This document shows positions 1 to 25,736 of a stretch of 64,000 nucleotides of DNA, piece by piece. Under the pieces are notes generated by a model that did not search any database, was not told where the DNA came from, and saw nothing but the letters and a program-made list of their open reading frames with translations. A program made the translations under genes and the position numbers. This stretch comes from Heterocephalus glaber (taxonomy: Eukaryota > Chordata > Mammalia > Rodentia > Bathyergidae): assembly GCF_000247695.1 (NCBI RefSeq), contig NW_004624842.1, positions 5,605,899 to 5,669,898 on the forward strand. The letters run 5' to 3'. How positions within the stretch are numbered: position 1 is the first letter of the stretch; each line of letters opens with the position of its first letter.

Positions 1-241
1 ATCACAAGTTCAGGGCCACGCCGGGTAACTTAGTAAGAGCATATCTCAAAATAAAAAGGGCTGGGAGTGTAGCTCAGTGGAAGAGGGCTTGCCTAGCACA
101 CTCAAGGACCTGGCTACAGTCCTCAGTACCAAAACAAACGTGGTGATCCTCCTATCCAGAGAGGGAAGCAGCAGCTGTACAGAGGAGAGGGAGAAAGGTG
201 GGCGAGGGCAATCCAGGAGGAGATACTGACATGGGGGAAGG

Positions 242-358
242 GTTTTTTTGGGGGGGGGGGTTGGTATTTTTATGGGAGGGGTGTGGTACTGGGGATTGAA
301 CTCAGGACCTTGCACTTGCAAGGCAGGCGTGGTGCCACTGAGCTAAATCCCTGGCCCC
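242..358 (-). mobile_element. ID SINE
   Basis: T/G-rich tract, GTACTGGGGATTGAACTC and CACTGAGCTAAATCCCTGGCC. Confidence 0.83.
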
Positions 359-739
359 ACATGGGTGAAGGCTTGGAGGCACAGGTTTCTTAGAAGTCTT
401 TTTTTTTTTTCTTAGAAGTCTTTATTGAGAGCCAAGGGCAGATGAGCCCAAAGGCAACAGCACTGCTGCTGCAGCAGGGCCAGCTAAAGGGGCAGGTGGT
501 ATGGAGGTTGCTGACCCTCCAGTGGGAGGTGATGATGGCTGTGTGGATGGATTTGTGGCACCTGGATGTAATGAGGGTAGCAGTGGGCTAAAGGGTCTGA
601 ATGTGAAAGCCTGTGGCTGGTGGAGGGACGGCAGGTATGATTCTGGGCAAGGTGCGCTGGAGCTGCCTCTGGGACTTTCGGGACAGTCTCTGTGCCCGAG
701 CATCTGACCTAAGGCAGAGTGGTGTGGGCTAAGAGTTGG

Positions 740-905
740 GTTCCTCCTCCACGGTCCTCAGTAGGAATCCCAGCTCTGCCTCTCCTGGGCCTCTGACCTT
801 GGGCTTCAGTTGCCTTATCTGTAAAATGGGGCTGTTGCCATTCTGGTAGTCCATAGAATGGAATAAGTCAATGAGTGCAAAGCAGTTCACAAATATCACC
901 TGCTG
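740..905 (+). repeat. MIR SINE fragment
   Basis: CAGCTCTGCCTCTCCTGGGC...CTTCAGTTGCC...TGTAAAATGGGGCTG. Confidence 0.7.
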
Positions 906-1310
906 CCACGGTAATGGACGAGTAGATTAGTCAAAAACAGAGCCGGGCCGCCTGCTGCGCAAGCGCAAGGACCCAAGTTCGATCCCCAGTACCAAAAAAA
1001 AAAAACTAAGAGGAAGTACCTTGCCCAAGGGACCTGTATATTCAGTGGCTTCAAACAGCAAGCATTTATGATGCAGTTTCTGTGGGTCAGGAATTCCAGG
1101 AAGATTTAGCTGGAAACTTCAGGCTTGGGGGAGTCTCTAGTTTTTTGGTTTTTGGTTTTGTTGTTTCGAACTCACTATGCTGGCTTCAGACTTGCAGCCA
1201 TCTTCCTGCTGGGATCTCAGGTGTGTACCACCACACCTAGCTGCAAGGATCTCTTCTTCGGAGATGGCAGCCAGAATGATGGCCCCAGCTGCAATCAGAA
1301 GTTCTGACTA

Positions 1311-1641
1311 GCTGGGTGTGGTGGTACACAGTTAGAATCCAACTACTCGGGAGGCTGAGGCAGGAGGATTACAAGTTTGAGGCCAGCCTGGGAAACTTAG
1401 TGAGACCCTGTCTTAAAATAAAATAGGAATGTTCAAATAGGAATGGGAAGGCGAACGGGGGAGGAGGGAGGGAGGAAGGAAAAAATGGTAACAGCTTTTG
1501 TATATAGGGAAGGGAAGGGGCCTTAGAGGAAGGAGTGGGATAAAATAAAATTTATTTTTAAAAAAGATAAAATAAGAAAAGGACTGGGTGTATAACTCAG
1601 TGATAGAGTCCCCCTGAGTTCGATCCCTAGTATCAAAAAAA
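1311..1641 (+). mobile_element. B1 and ID SINEs
   Basis: B1 body without the internal duplication (1311-1424), a purine-rich linker, and an old ID (1581-1641). Confidence 0.78.
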
Positions 1642-1990
1642 GTCATGATTAATTAGGGTCAAATGACTTGCTTCTAAGTTCACCCGTCTTACTGTTGGGA
1701 GTAAGTATTGGTTCCTTGTCACTGGGTCATCCATCCTCAGGGTTACTTGAGTTGTCTGACATGGCAGCCACTCCCCACATAGAGTGGTCCAATAGTGATG
1801 GCCAAGAAGCAGCTCCAGGGCCTCCGTGATCTGGGCTTAGAAGTCACCACATTCTATTCCTTAGAAGCCATTTGCCAGATCCAGCCTGTATTTAAGGAGA
1901 AGAGAATTAGCCCTCATTTTTGTTTTAGGCCTTTGGGGAGACTGGGTCTCCCTCTTTAATTCAGGCTGGCCCTGAATTTCTCCCCCCCCC

Positions 1991-2222
1991 TTTTTTTTTT
2001 TGGTATGGGGATCCAACTTAGGACCTTGCACTTTCGAGGCAGGCAGCAGCACCATTGAGCTAAATCCCCAGGCCCTTTAGCCCTCGTTTTTGAAATAAAT
2101 ATTAAAAAAGATTTGCAAATGTAAGGGCTAGGGGTGGTATAGGGGACAGGGGCATAGTTCAGTGGTAGAATGTGTGTTTCGCATGTACAAAGTCCTATGT
2201 TTGATCCCTATCACAGCCAAAA
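1991..2222. mobile_element. two ID SINEs
   Basis: Reverse copy 1991-2075; older forward copy 2141-2222. Confidence 0.78.
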
Positions 2223-2479
2223 ATATATTTTGCCGATATATTTTAAAACTACCACCAGCCCACAGGGTGGTGGTGGTGGAGATTGGGCTTGAACTCAGAT
2301 CTGCTACCTTCTACTTGAGTGTCCTGTGTGACACGGGTATCGCCTCCATGATGTATCCCCCAGGATCTGTCTCCCTCATTTATATGGGACTCTAGTAGAG
2401 AAACAGGCAGGGGGCCTCAGCTGAGGCTCTGTGGCCTCACTCCTGGTTACTGGGCATCCTCCTGTTGTGCCTGCTGCAG

Positions 2480-2570
2480 GTGAAGCGGAGGCTGGACCTG
2501 GAAACTGACCACCAGTACCTGGCTGAGAGCAGTGGGCCAGTCCGGGGCAGAGGCCGGCACCTGGGGAAAG
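2480..2570 (+). CDS. E2F1: E2F1 exon 2
   Basis: Flanked by CTGCTGCAG and GTACCA; 91 nt. Starts with VKRRLDLE (nuclear localisation and cyclin A-binding region) and ends in phase 1 (G|GT for glycine). Confidence 0.95.
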
Positions 2571-5500
2571 GTACCATGGGACTTAGGCTAGACAGGCCCA
2601 GGTTGGGGGTGTGGACAACCTACATGCCTGTAGACTAAAGTCTAGCTAGTCAGGGCTGGGCCTGAGCCAGGCTTCTGGGGGCCCAGCAGACAGTGGGATT
2701 GTCCTTGGGGGTGGGGAATTCCCCTGCCAGAAGAGGAATGCTGTGGTTGGCAGGCAGTGGCCATGAGGCCTCCCTGGTTGTCCCTGCTTGGTGTCATCAA
2801 GGAGAAGGAGCCATGTGCCCCACCATCCTGTTCTCTGCACTGCCCAGGAGGCAGGCCTGCCTGAGGCTGAGGATGGGTGAGGACCCCATCTTGCCTTCCC
2901 ACCCCCACACCAGGTGTGAAATCCCCAGGGGAGAAATCGCGCTATGAGACATCACTGAATCTAACCACCAAACGCTTCCTGGAGCTGCTGAGCCGCTCAG
3001 CTGATGGCGTTGTCGACCTGAACTGGGCAGCCGAGGTGCTGAAGGTGCAGAAACGACGCATCTATGATATCACCAACGTCCTGGAGGGCATCCAGCTCAT
3101 TGCCAAGAAGTCTAAGAACCACATCCAGTGGCTGTAGGTAGCAGCCAGGCAGGAGTGCAGGCAGAAGAACCTGCCTCTGGCTGCCTGCATCCCCATCTGA
3201 CAGTTGGGGAGACTGAGGCTTAGAAGAACAGTGGCTTCCTGGGATGGTAGATACTGAGATATACACAAACCTTGCCTGTTCTGCTCGCTGCAGCTTTACC
3301 TGTTTGTTCACTACATAGCCACCACACCAAATCAGGATATATAGAACATTTCCATTCCCCAGAAGGTTCCTCTGTGCTCCTTCGTAATTGTTGACCACCA
3401 TGTAGGGTTCTGCTGTCATCCCTGAGATTTGTCTGGCATTGATGTTTATTCTTGTTAGCTTTTGATTTGCTTTTCCCTCCATACCTCCCTTCCCAGGCAT
3501 CCTACTGCTTGAGTGCACTCTCTTTCTCTCTCTCTCTCTTTCTCCTACCTTTTCAGTTTTGGGTAGATCATACCATTCTGCATCATTTTCTTTTTACTTG
3601 ACAACACATCTTGTAAATGATTCCAAATGTACACCTAATTATTCTCATCCTTTTGAACAGCTGTGTCATATGCCATGGCCTGTCCGTGCCATCGTGTACT
3701 TACCCTACTCCCTAGTAGGGACATGTGCGTGTTTGTTGACAGGCCAGGCTTTAAACCTGTGCCCATCTGATTTGGTGCCCAGCTGAGATATCAGTACCAG
3801 AGAGGGGAAAAGGCTTGCCTAGGGCTCATACGATAGCAGCAGCAGTGGACTTTGCCCTGAGGGCCAGGGCTGATGGGCAGAGGGGCCAGGAGTTGCTAAA
3901 TGCCCCCCTCCCCCATTCCTCCCCACAGGGGCAGCCATACCACAGTGGGGATCAGCGGGCGGCTTGAAGGGCTGACCCAGGACCTCCGGCAGCTGCAGGA
4001 GAGCGAGCAGCAACTTGACCACCTAATGCACATCTGTACCACACAGCTGCAGCTGCTCTCTGAGGACTCTGACAGCCAGCGATATCCTTGGATTGGCTGG
4101 GGGTGTGTGGGTGGTGAAGGGCAGTCTTGGCAGATGGGAGTCTTGTCAAGTGGAACTAGGCCTTGGATTCAGGTGAGGGCTCTGGCTTTGGGTGCAGGTC
4201 CTGGCTCCACATCTACTCACCACGTTACACTGGACAAGTTACCTAATCTCTGTGGGTGTCAGCTTCATCTATAAAAGGGGAGATGGTAATATCTAATTCC
4301 AAATTTGTGCAGAGTAAACAAGAAAAGCTAGCCAGGCATGGTAGCCCATACCTGTAATCTCAGGACCTGGGAGGCTGACACAGGAAGATTTTAAGTTTTG
4401 GACCAGCCTGGGGTACACAGCAAGACCTTAAAAATCCTAGTATCAGCAGTAACAAACATTTATTTAGTGCAGTGATTCAGCACATAGTTGTAGCTTCAAA
4501 ATTAGGGACATTGGGCTGGGGATTTAGATCAGTGGTTCTGGCGTCTGCCTCAAAAGCGTAAAGTCCCGAGTTCGATCGCCGGTACCAAAAAAAAAACAAA
4601 ATTGGGGACATTAAGTTTTTGCTTTTCATTCAGAAAAATAGAAACTTCATTAAAATATTTCTTTAGTGGATACCAAAATTGTGTTTATAAACTTTGGTCA
4701 CAGCTGGTTGTTGTGGTGCATACCTATAATCCCTGCCACTTGAGAGGCTGAGGAGAGAAAATTGAAAGTTTGAGGCTAGCCTGGGCAATTTAGCAAGACC
4801 CTATCTCAAAACAAAAAGAAAAGGGTTGGGGATGCAGCTCAGTGCTCTCTGGGTCCAGTCCCCAGTACCGTACACAGACAAATTTGGAACACATCTGTCA
4901 GTTGACACTAAGATCATAAATTGCCCCCAGCAGACCTGGAATTGTGTTAAGCATTTTACATGGGATTGCGATGGCACCTATCACCATTAGCTTGGAAATG
5001 GATGGGTAGGTGGACACATTGTACACACGTGGCAGTTGAAGCTCAGGGGAACGAAGTTTTGGTTTTTTTTGGTATGGGGGATTGAATTCGGGACCTTGCA
5101 CTTGCGAGGCAGACAGTGGAATCACTGAGCTAAATACCCGGCCCGGGAACGAGGTTTTGAATACTAACTGTGCCAGGCCCTGAGTGAGGATCAAGAGGAC
5201 AGGAGTGACTAGCTGTGGCCCCTGTCTTGGGGGCTGTCAGGTGGCCCCCAGAGGCCAAAAGTCATGTGGTCCTTGACTCCACCAACCCTGGCCTATGTGA
5301 CCTGCCAGGACCTTCGTAGCATCGCAGACCCTGCAGAGCAGATGGTCATGGTGATCAAGGCCCCTCCAGAGACCCAGCTCCAAGCTGTGGATTCTTCAGA
5401 GGTGAGGCCAGGGGCTCCAGGCCTGACCAGAACAGGCTGAACTGGGATAGTGGTCACCCAGGCCTCAGTTTACCCTGCCTCCTGCCTCTACCCAGACCTT

Positions 5501-6066
5501 TCAGATCTCCCTTAAGAGCAAACAAGGCCCCATTGATGTTTTCCTGTGCCCTGAGGAGAGTGCAGGTGGAATCAGCCCTGCAAAGACCCCGTCCCAGGAG
5601 GCAGCTTCTGGGGAAGAGGATAGGACAGGTGATACTGTCACCCCAGTGCCACCACCATCATCTCCCCCCTCCTCTCCTGCCATGGATCCCAGCCAGTCCC
5701 TCCTCAGCCTGGAGCAAGGTGGGTGAAGGGGAGGTGGCGGGTGGGCAGGCAGGCATGGCAGTCCCCTCTTGTCCCTGCTGGGCCATCCCTGGCCTATGAT
5801 GCTCTCCTGTTTCCCCAGAGCCATTGCTGTCACGGATGAGTGGCCTACGGGCCCCTGTGGATGAGGATCACCTGTCCCCGTTGGTCGCTGCTGACTCACT
5901 CCTGGAGCATGTGCGGGAGGACTTTCCTGGGCTCCTTCCTGAGGAGTTCATCAGCCTCTCCCCACCCCATGAGGCCCTCGACTACCATTTTGGCCTTGAG
6001 GAGGGCGAGGGCATCAGAGACCTCTTTGATTGTGACTTCGGAGACCTGACCCCCCTGGATTTCTGA
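2480..6066 (+). CDS. E2F1: E2F1 transcription factor, 3' coding part (exons 2-7)
   Basis: Six exons (2480-2570, 2914-3133, 3929-4081, 5287-5401, 5496-5718, 5819-6066) join in frame to about 349 residues, the C-terminal four fifths of a protein that is 437 aa in human. In order they encode the cyclin A-binding basic segment ([14 protein letters not shown]), the winged-helix DNA-binding domain with its [13 protein letters not shown] recognition helix, a leucine-rich dimerisation helix, the marked box, an acidic/proline-rich stretch, and the transactivation domain whose [17 protein letters not shown] motif binds retinoblastoma protein. E2F1 pairs with DP proteins in the nucleus and drives S-phase genes; RB masks its activation domain. 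The first coding exon is outside the window. Identity is certain from near-identity to the mammalian protein; exon edges were set by splice consensus and reading phase. Intron 4 is of the rare AT-AC class. Confidence 0.98.
2914..3133 (+). CDS. E2F1: E2F1 exon 3 (DNA-binding domain)
   Basis: Acceptor CACACCAG, donor CT|GTAGGT; 220 nt. Encodes [17 protein letters not shown] through KNHIQW, the winged-helix fold that contacts TTTSSCGC sites. Confidence 0.95.
3929..4081 (+). CDS. E2F1: E2F1 exon 4 (dimerisation region)
   Basis: Acceptor CCCCACAG; 153 nt encoding [15 protein letters not shown] to DSDSQ plus two bases of an arginine codon. The donor is not GT: the exon abuts ATATCCTT, a U12-type AT-AC 5' splice site. 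Confidence 0.93.
4150..4875 (+). mobile_element. MIR, B1, ID, B1+ID in the AT-AC intron
   Basis: MIR about 4150-4310, B1 4328-4432, young ID 4513-4600 (flanked by ATTAGGGACATT/ATTGGGGACATT), B1+ID 4702-4875. Confidence 0.78.
5062..5144 (-). mobile_element. ID SINE with target duplication
   Basis: GGGAACGAAGTTTTG / GGGAACGAGGTTTTG flank it, about 125 nt before the minor-class branch site. Confidence 0.85.
5287..5401 (+). CDS. E2F1: E2F1 exon 5 (marked box)
   Basis: Begins after the AC 3' splice site, 115 nt, encodes [14 protein letters not shown] to VDSSE; donor GAG|GTGAGG. Confidence 0.93.
5496..5718 (+). CDS. E2F1: E2F1 exon 6
   Basis: Acceptor CTACCCAG, donor CAAG|GTGGGT; 223 nt. Encodes [17 protein letters not shown] (end of marked box) and a Ser/Pro/acid-rich linker ending SLLSLEQ. 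Confidence 0.95.
5819..6066 (+). CDS. E2F1: E2F1 exon 7, coding part (transactivation domain)
   Basis: Acceptor TTTCCCCAG; encodes [17 protein letters not shown] to the terminal GDLTPLDF and TGA at 6064-6066. Contains the RB-binding motif. Confidence 0.97.
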
Positions 6067-6440
6067 CAGGCTCTAGGGGGGCACCATCTCCTGAGATGCC
6101 CACCCTGCCTCTGGAGCCCCCTCCCCCAAGCCATCCTTCCAACCTGATTGGAAAAGTGTAATTATATTCTTTTTTCTTTCTCCAGTAGCTTCTAGCTCTG
6201 GGGTCTGGCTGCCACCCAGAGATCAAAGAAGCCAGGAAGGGAAAGACTCTGTGTTCGTGGTGTGTATGTGCATGCACCCAGCACCCTGCACATGTGCACC
6301 TGGGGTGTGTGGTGTGTGAGCATGTATGTGCGCATGTACCCGGGAATGAAGGTGAACACATCCGTGTGTGCACTGCAGACACACCCTGGTGTGTCCACAT
6401 GTGTGCATGAGTTCATGTGTGTGCGTGGGGGGCTCTAACT

Positions 6441-6447
6441 GCACTTT
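6441..6447 (+). promoter_or_regulatory. E2F1: miR-17/20/106 seed match, site 1
   Basis: GCACTTT, complementary to the miR-17-5p/20a seed. Regulation of E2F1 by miR-17-5p and miR-20a through two 3'UTR sites is established for human E2F1; that this is the orthologous site is inferred from position and sequence. Confidence 0.7.
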
Positions 6448-6974
6448 CGGTCTCCTTGCTCCAGGGGCCCAATGAAGCCCAGGGAGGGCGCCTGCCCCCA
6501 ATCCTGTGCACTGGCCTGGCCAGGCCAGGTGGGGAGGCCTTGGCTGACTGGGTTTGCAAGACATTGAGAGCACTTCTGTCTTAAAAGTTTTTTCTGATCG
6601 AAGCTTTAACAGAGCATTATTTATTTATCAAGGCCTTTTTGGCAAGCCTGGGGAGCCAAAGGGCAGGGGTCCCTGAGTTCTTTTGCCTGACCCCGAAGAA
6701 GCTAATGCCTGACTGATTTATTTATTGGGAAAGGGAGGGAGGGAGACAGACTGACAGCCATGGTGGATGGAGGGGTGATCCCTTTCCAGAGGGTCACTTC
6801 AGGGCCCCAGCTGCCCCCAGGATGGACATGAGATGGGAGAGGTGATTGGGGGCCTTCACTGACAGGGTGGGCAGCAGGGGTGGGTGAAGGGCTCCCCTAG
6901 CCCAGACTGAGGGGCCCTTCCTGTTGTGTTTGAAGCCCCCCACTAACTTACTGCTCTGCCCTACCCTCCAGTCT

Positions 6975-6981
6975 GCACTTT
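6975..6981 (+). promoter_or_regulatory. E2F1: miR-17/20/106 seed match, site 2
   Basis: Second GCACTTT, about 43 nt before the poly(A) signal. Confidence 0.7.
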
Positions 6982-7023
6982 GATTTGTTTCCTAACAGCT
7001 CTGTTTCCTCCTGCTTTGGTTTT

Positions 7024-7029
7024 AATAAA
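7024..7029 (+). terminator. E2F1: E2F1 poly(A) signal
   Basis: Canonical AATAAA followed by a T/G-rich stretch. Transcript cleavage is expected around 7040-7050. Confidence 0.9.
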
Positions 7030-7215
7030 TATTTTGATGATGTTTAGGCTGGGCCTTGGGACTCTGTGCTTCATGTCAAGTTAAGGGGAGGAAAGATTGC
7101 TAGGAAAAAATACCCATTCTCCACTTCCCTGTCCCTGTCCCTAGTTGAGTCTCAAGACACCAAGAAAGGAAGGCTTTTGTCCCCATTTTTTCCCATTTTG
7201 ATCTAGTAAATATTC

Positions 7216-7368
7216 TTTTTTTGTTTGTTTTGTTTTGGTACCGGGGATCGAACTTGGTTCCTTGCATTTGTGTCAGGCGGTGGAACCACTGAGCTAAATC
7301 CTTGGCCCTCTAGTAAATACTCTTTTTTTTTTTTTTTTTTGGTACTGGGGATCGAACTCAGGTGCTTT
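7216..7368 (-). mobile_element. two ID-like SINEs at one target site
   Basis: A full copy (7216-7308) and a 5'-truncated copy (7323-7368), each starting with a T tract on the plus strand. Three copies of CTAGTAAATATTCTT-like sequence border them. Confidence 0.8.
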
Positions 7369-8302
7369 CTAGTAAATGTTCTTGTGAAAAATCAAGCATG
7401 CTACCAAGGTGCACAGAGTAATAGGTGAATTTCCCTCCTTTACCAGCACCAGAGGTCCCTGCTGTCAGTGTGCTGTTTCTTCCAGCTGCTTTTGTGGATT
7501 AGTAAACATGCAGCGAATGCACAGACTATTTGTAGTTGGGGTGCTTCCCAGTCTGGGGGAGCATGTATTCTGTTCCCTCATGGAGCTCTCTGGATCTGAT
7601 CTGTGTAAATGAGACCAGGGAGAGCTTCCTTGAAGAGGTGATGCTTGGACTGAGTCGGGTTAGTGCAGGTTAACTGGAGGAAGGAGTACATCAAGCAGAT
7701 AAGTAGATGGCCTGGGACAGGATAGAGCAAGGCTGAGGACCTGAAAGGAACCAGTGGCTCTGAGTTGAGCAGAGTGGTGGCAACCGTGAGGGGAGACCAT
7801 TTGGGTCTCAGGGAACAGGGAGTTACCAATCTGAGGCTGGAATGACATCCTGTTTTCAGTGGTTTATTTTGTTTGCCTTTTTGAGACAGGTTTTCTTTGC
7901 TATGCCGTTTAGGCTGGCCTTGAACTCTGTAGCCAACTGGCCTCAGACTCAGTGATCCTGATGCCTCAGCCCTGTTTCAATTTTAAAGCTCACTCTAAGC
8001 CAGGTGTGGTACATACCTGTAATCCTAGCACATAGGCTGAAGCAGGAGGATAGAAGAGTTCAAATCTAGCCAAATAAGTAAATACGTAAATACTAAACTG
8101 AGTGGGAATGCCAAGGCCCGGATTCAGTCCCCAGTACCCCAAAAATTCAAGCTAGAGAGCTCTCGCTCTGGCCTGCTCTATTGAGCGGGTTGAGCAGAGA
8201 ATCAGAATGGCAGAGGCAAAGAAGGTTGAATTGAGTTGGAGACGCCAGAGTCCTGGAAGGAAGGTGACCCATTCATTGCACCAACTTGTTAGGACTTTAA
8301 AA

Positions 8303-8392
8303 TTTTTTTTTTTTTTTTTGGTACGGGGATCAAACTCGGGTCTTTGTGCTTTCGAGGCAGGCAGCGGAACCACTGAGCTAAATCCCCGGCCC
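8303..8392 (-). mobile_element. ID-like SINE
   Basis: T tract, GGTACGGGGATCAAACTC (reverse of B box) and CACTGAGCTAAATCCCCGGCC (reverse of A box). Near-perfect target duplication on both sides suggests a recent insertion. Confidence 0.85.
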
Positions 8393-8708
8393 TGTTAGGA
8401 CTTTTAGATGGGCGTCTTGAGCCAGCCTCTATTTCCATCCCTTACATTCGATGGGTCCCGAGCACGGTCCTGCGGAGGTGTCCACTGCCGCCCCCACTTT
8501 GAGAGCAGGCTCCCAGAGGTGGAGATCCTGTGTGTTTTGCCCTCTCCAGCTGGAAGTGACCCCTTTGGTATTCCCTGCTCCACAGTGGCCGCCCCTCTGG
8601 GGGCTTCGGCCGAGGAACTGGTGTCGGGTGTGACCTTTGCGCAGCCGGGACTTTGCACTTGTTCCCCAGAGCGGGAAGCGGAGGCTGGGCCCTGGACTGG
8701 AGACGAGT

Positions 8709-8830
8709 GGGGCGGGGCCGTGCTCGCGCGCCGGCGCCAATGGGCGTGCGCCCCACCCCCAGCCCGGGTCCGCGGCGGCGGCGGGCCGGAGGGAGCTACA
8801 GCCCAGCGGAGCCTCCGAGCGCGGCGCGCC
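8709..8830 (+). promoter_or_regulatory. NECAB3: NECAB3 core promoter and 5'UTR (CpG-rich)
   Basis: A GC box GGGGCGGGGC (8709-8718) and a CCAAT box (8737-8741) precede a CGG-rich stretch and the start ATG at 8831. No TATA box is seen. The transcription start is inferred between about 8760 and 8810. CpG density is far above the surroundings. Confidence 0.6.
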
Positions 8831-24940
<16,110 letters not shown>

Positions 24941-25489
24941 GCCTGACCTGCTTACACCAAGGACCCTGAAGGCCCTGCCTGTGTCTTTCTGCACTGGTCA
25001 CCACAGCACCAAGACCAAGAACCCTGCCTCCTCCTAGACCTGGGCCTGGCCACCTGGGGGAGGAGCTCAGCCCAAGGACCAGGGACTAGGCTGCTTATTT
25101 ATTTATTATCAGTATATTTTATTATTTGTAGCTTCAGCCTTCCAGACCCCTGGTTTTCCAAGCTCAGGAGACCTGGGCTTGATCCCCTCTGCCCCTGCCT
25201 TGCTGTGTGACTAAGCAGGTCCCTTCCCTCTCTGGTTGGCTAGCAGTATCCTGCTTTCTTCTGCTGTTTTGGGGCCAGGTTTCTGCTTTTCCCCAACCAG
25301 TGGCAGAACCAGGGCTGATGCTCAGGAACCCTCAACCCCTCGAACCTCACCCTTGAGACTGGGCTGGATCAGTCTGCCGTGTGGGGTAAGGACCTGGGTG
25401 TCCCCTTCACCCTTCTGGGCCCACTCCACTCTTCCAGCACCCCTACTTCATCTGGGATCTCTGAAGGATCCTGGGTTGGTTCTGATGTC

Positions 25490-25508
25490 ATTTGCATATC
25501 ATTTGCAT
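25490..25508. promoter_or_regulatory. tandem ATTTGCAT octamers
   Basis: Two ATTTGCAT motifs, 11 bp start to start (one helical turn), the POU/OCT octamer sequence. Function unproven. Confidence 0.4.
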
Positions 25509-25644
25509 GCTTATATCCCACCCATTCTCAGGGCACTATGGAAAGCCCCAAGGTAACCTTGCCAAGTAGCAATAATTTGGGCCTAGAGTCACCTGCTGCC
25601 CCCAGACACCTCTGAGACCTATCCTGGGACCCCAGCACAGAGAG

Positions 25645-25650
25645 AATAAA
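25645..25650 (+). terminator. NECAB3: NECAB3 poly(A) signal
   Basis: Canonical AATAAA, followed by a CT/TG-rich stretch. Confidence 0.88.
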
Positions 25651-25670
25651 GGCAGTGATCACCTCTGGCG

Positions 25671-25691
25671 TCTCTTCTCTCTCTCTCTCTA

Positions 25692-25733
<42 letters not shown>

Positions 25734-25736
25734 GCT
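25671..25736. repeat. (CT)n/(CTGT)n simple repeat
   Basis: CT runs around six CTGT units, just after NECAB3. Confidence 0.95.

Larger units (their letters stand above)
1..2479 (+). other. E2F1: distal part of E2F1 intron 1
   Basis: No exon is visible before the exon 2 acceptor (pyrimidine-rich tract then CAG at 2477-2479). The stretch holds ID-like SINEs on both strands, a B1-like SINE, a MIR fragment and a possible retrocopy tail at 409-705. E2F1 exon 1, the promoter and the first ~88 codons must lie upstream of the window. Confidence 0.8.
4082..5286 (+). other. E2F1: U12-type AT-AC intron (E2F1 intron 4)
   Basis: Seen: the intron opens with ATATCCTTGG directly after CAGCG and closes with CAAC before CCTGGCC, which restores CAG CGC CTG GCC (Q-R-L-A) in frame. 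No AG lies close to the 3' edge. A branch-site match TCCTTGAC (5270-5277, branch A about 5276) sits 10 nt from the AC end. These are the three marks of a minor-spliceosome AT-AC intron. Introns of this class are known in the E2F family. The intron body carries a MIR, B1-like and ID SINEs. Confidence 0.92.
6067..7045 (+). other. E2F1: E2F1 3'UTR
   Basis: About 980 nt from the stop codon to just past AATAAA at 7024-7029. Contains a degenerate GT/CA-rich stretch (6250-6430), TTATTTAT runs near 6615 and 6717, and two miR-17/20-type seed sites. No SINE interrupts it, unlike the flanking introns. Confidence 0.88.
7046..8700. other. E2F1-NECAB3 intergenic gap
   Basis: No gene seen. Holds two ID-like SINEs at one target site (7216-7368, minus), a B1 (7875-7972, minus), a B1+ID composite (7997-8145, plus) and a young ID (8303-8392, minus) flanked by a TGTTAGGACTTTA repeat. 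GC content rises sharply after about 8640. Confidence 0.7.
24941..25670 (+). other. NECAB3: NECAB3 3'UTR
   Basis: 730 nt to just beyond AATAAA at 25645. Free of SINEs; contains TTATTTATTTATTA near 25095 and a tandem octamer motif at 25490-25508. Confidence 0.85.

Noticed and set aside
2997..3518. Minus-strand 173-codon ORF over E2F1 exon 3
   Set aside because: Runs antisense through the DNA-binding exon and into intron; no independent support.
3280..3720. Possible L1-derived segment in E2F1 intron 3
   Set aside because: Some phrases (GAACATTTCCATTCCCCAGA) recall L1, but the match is too weak to annotate.
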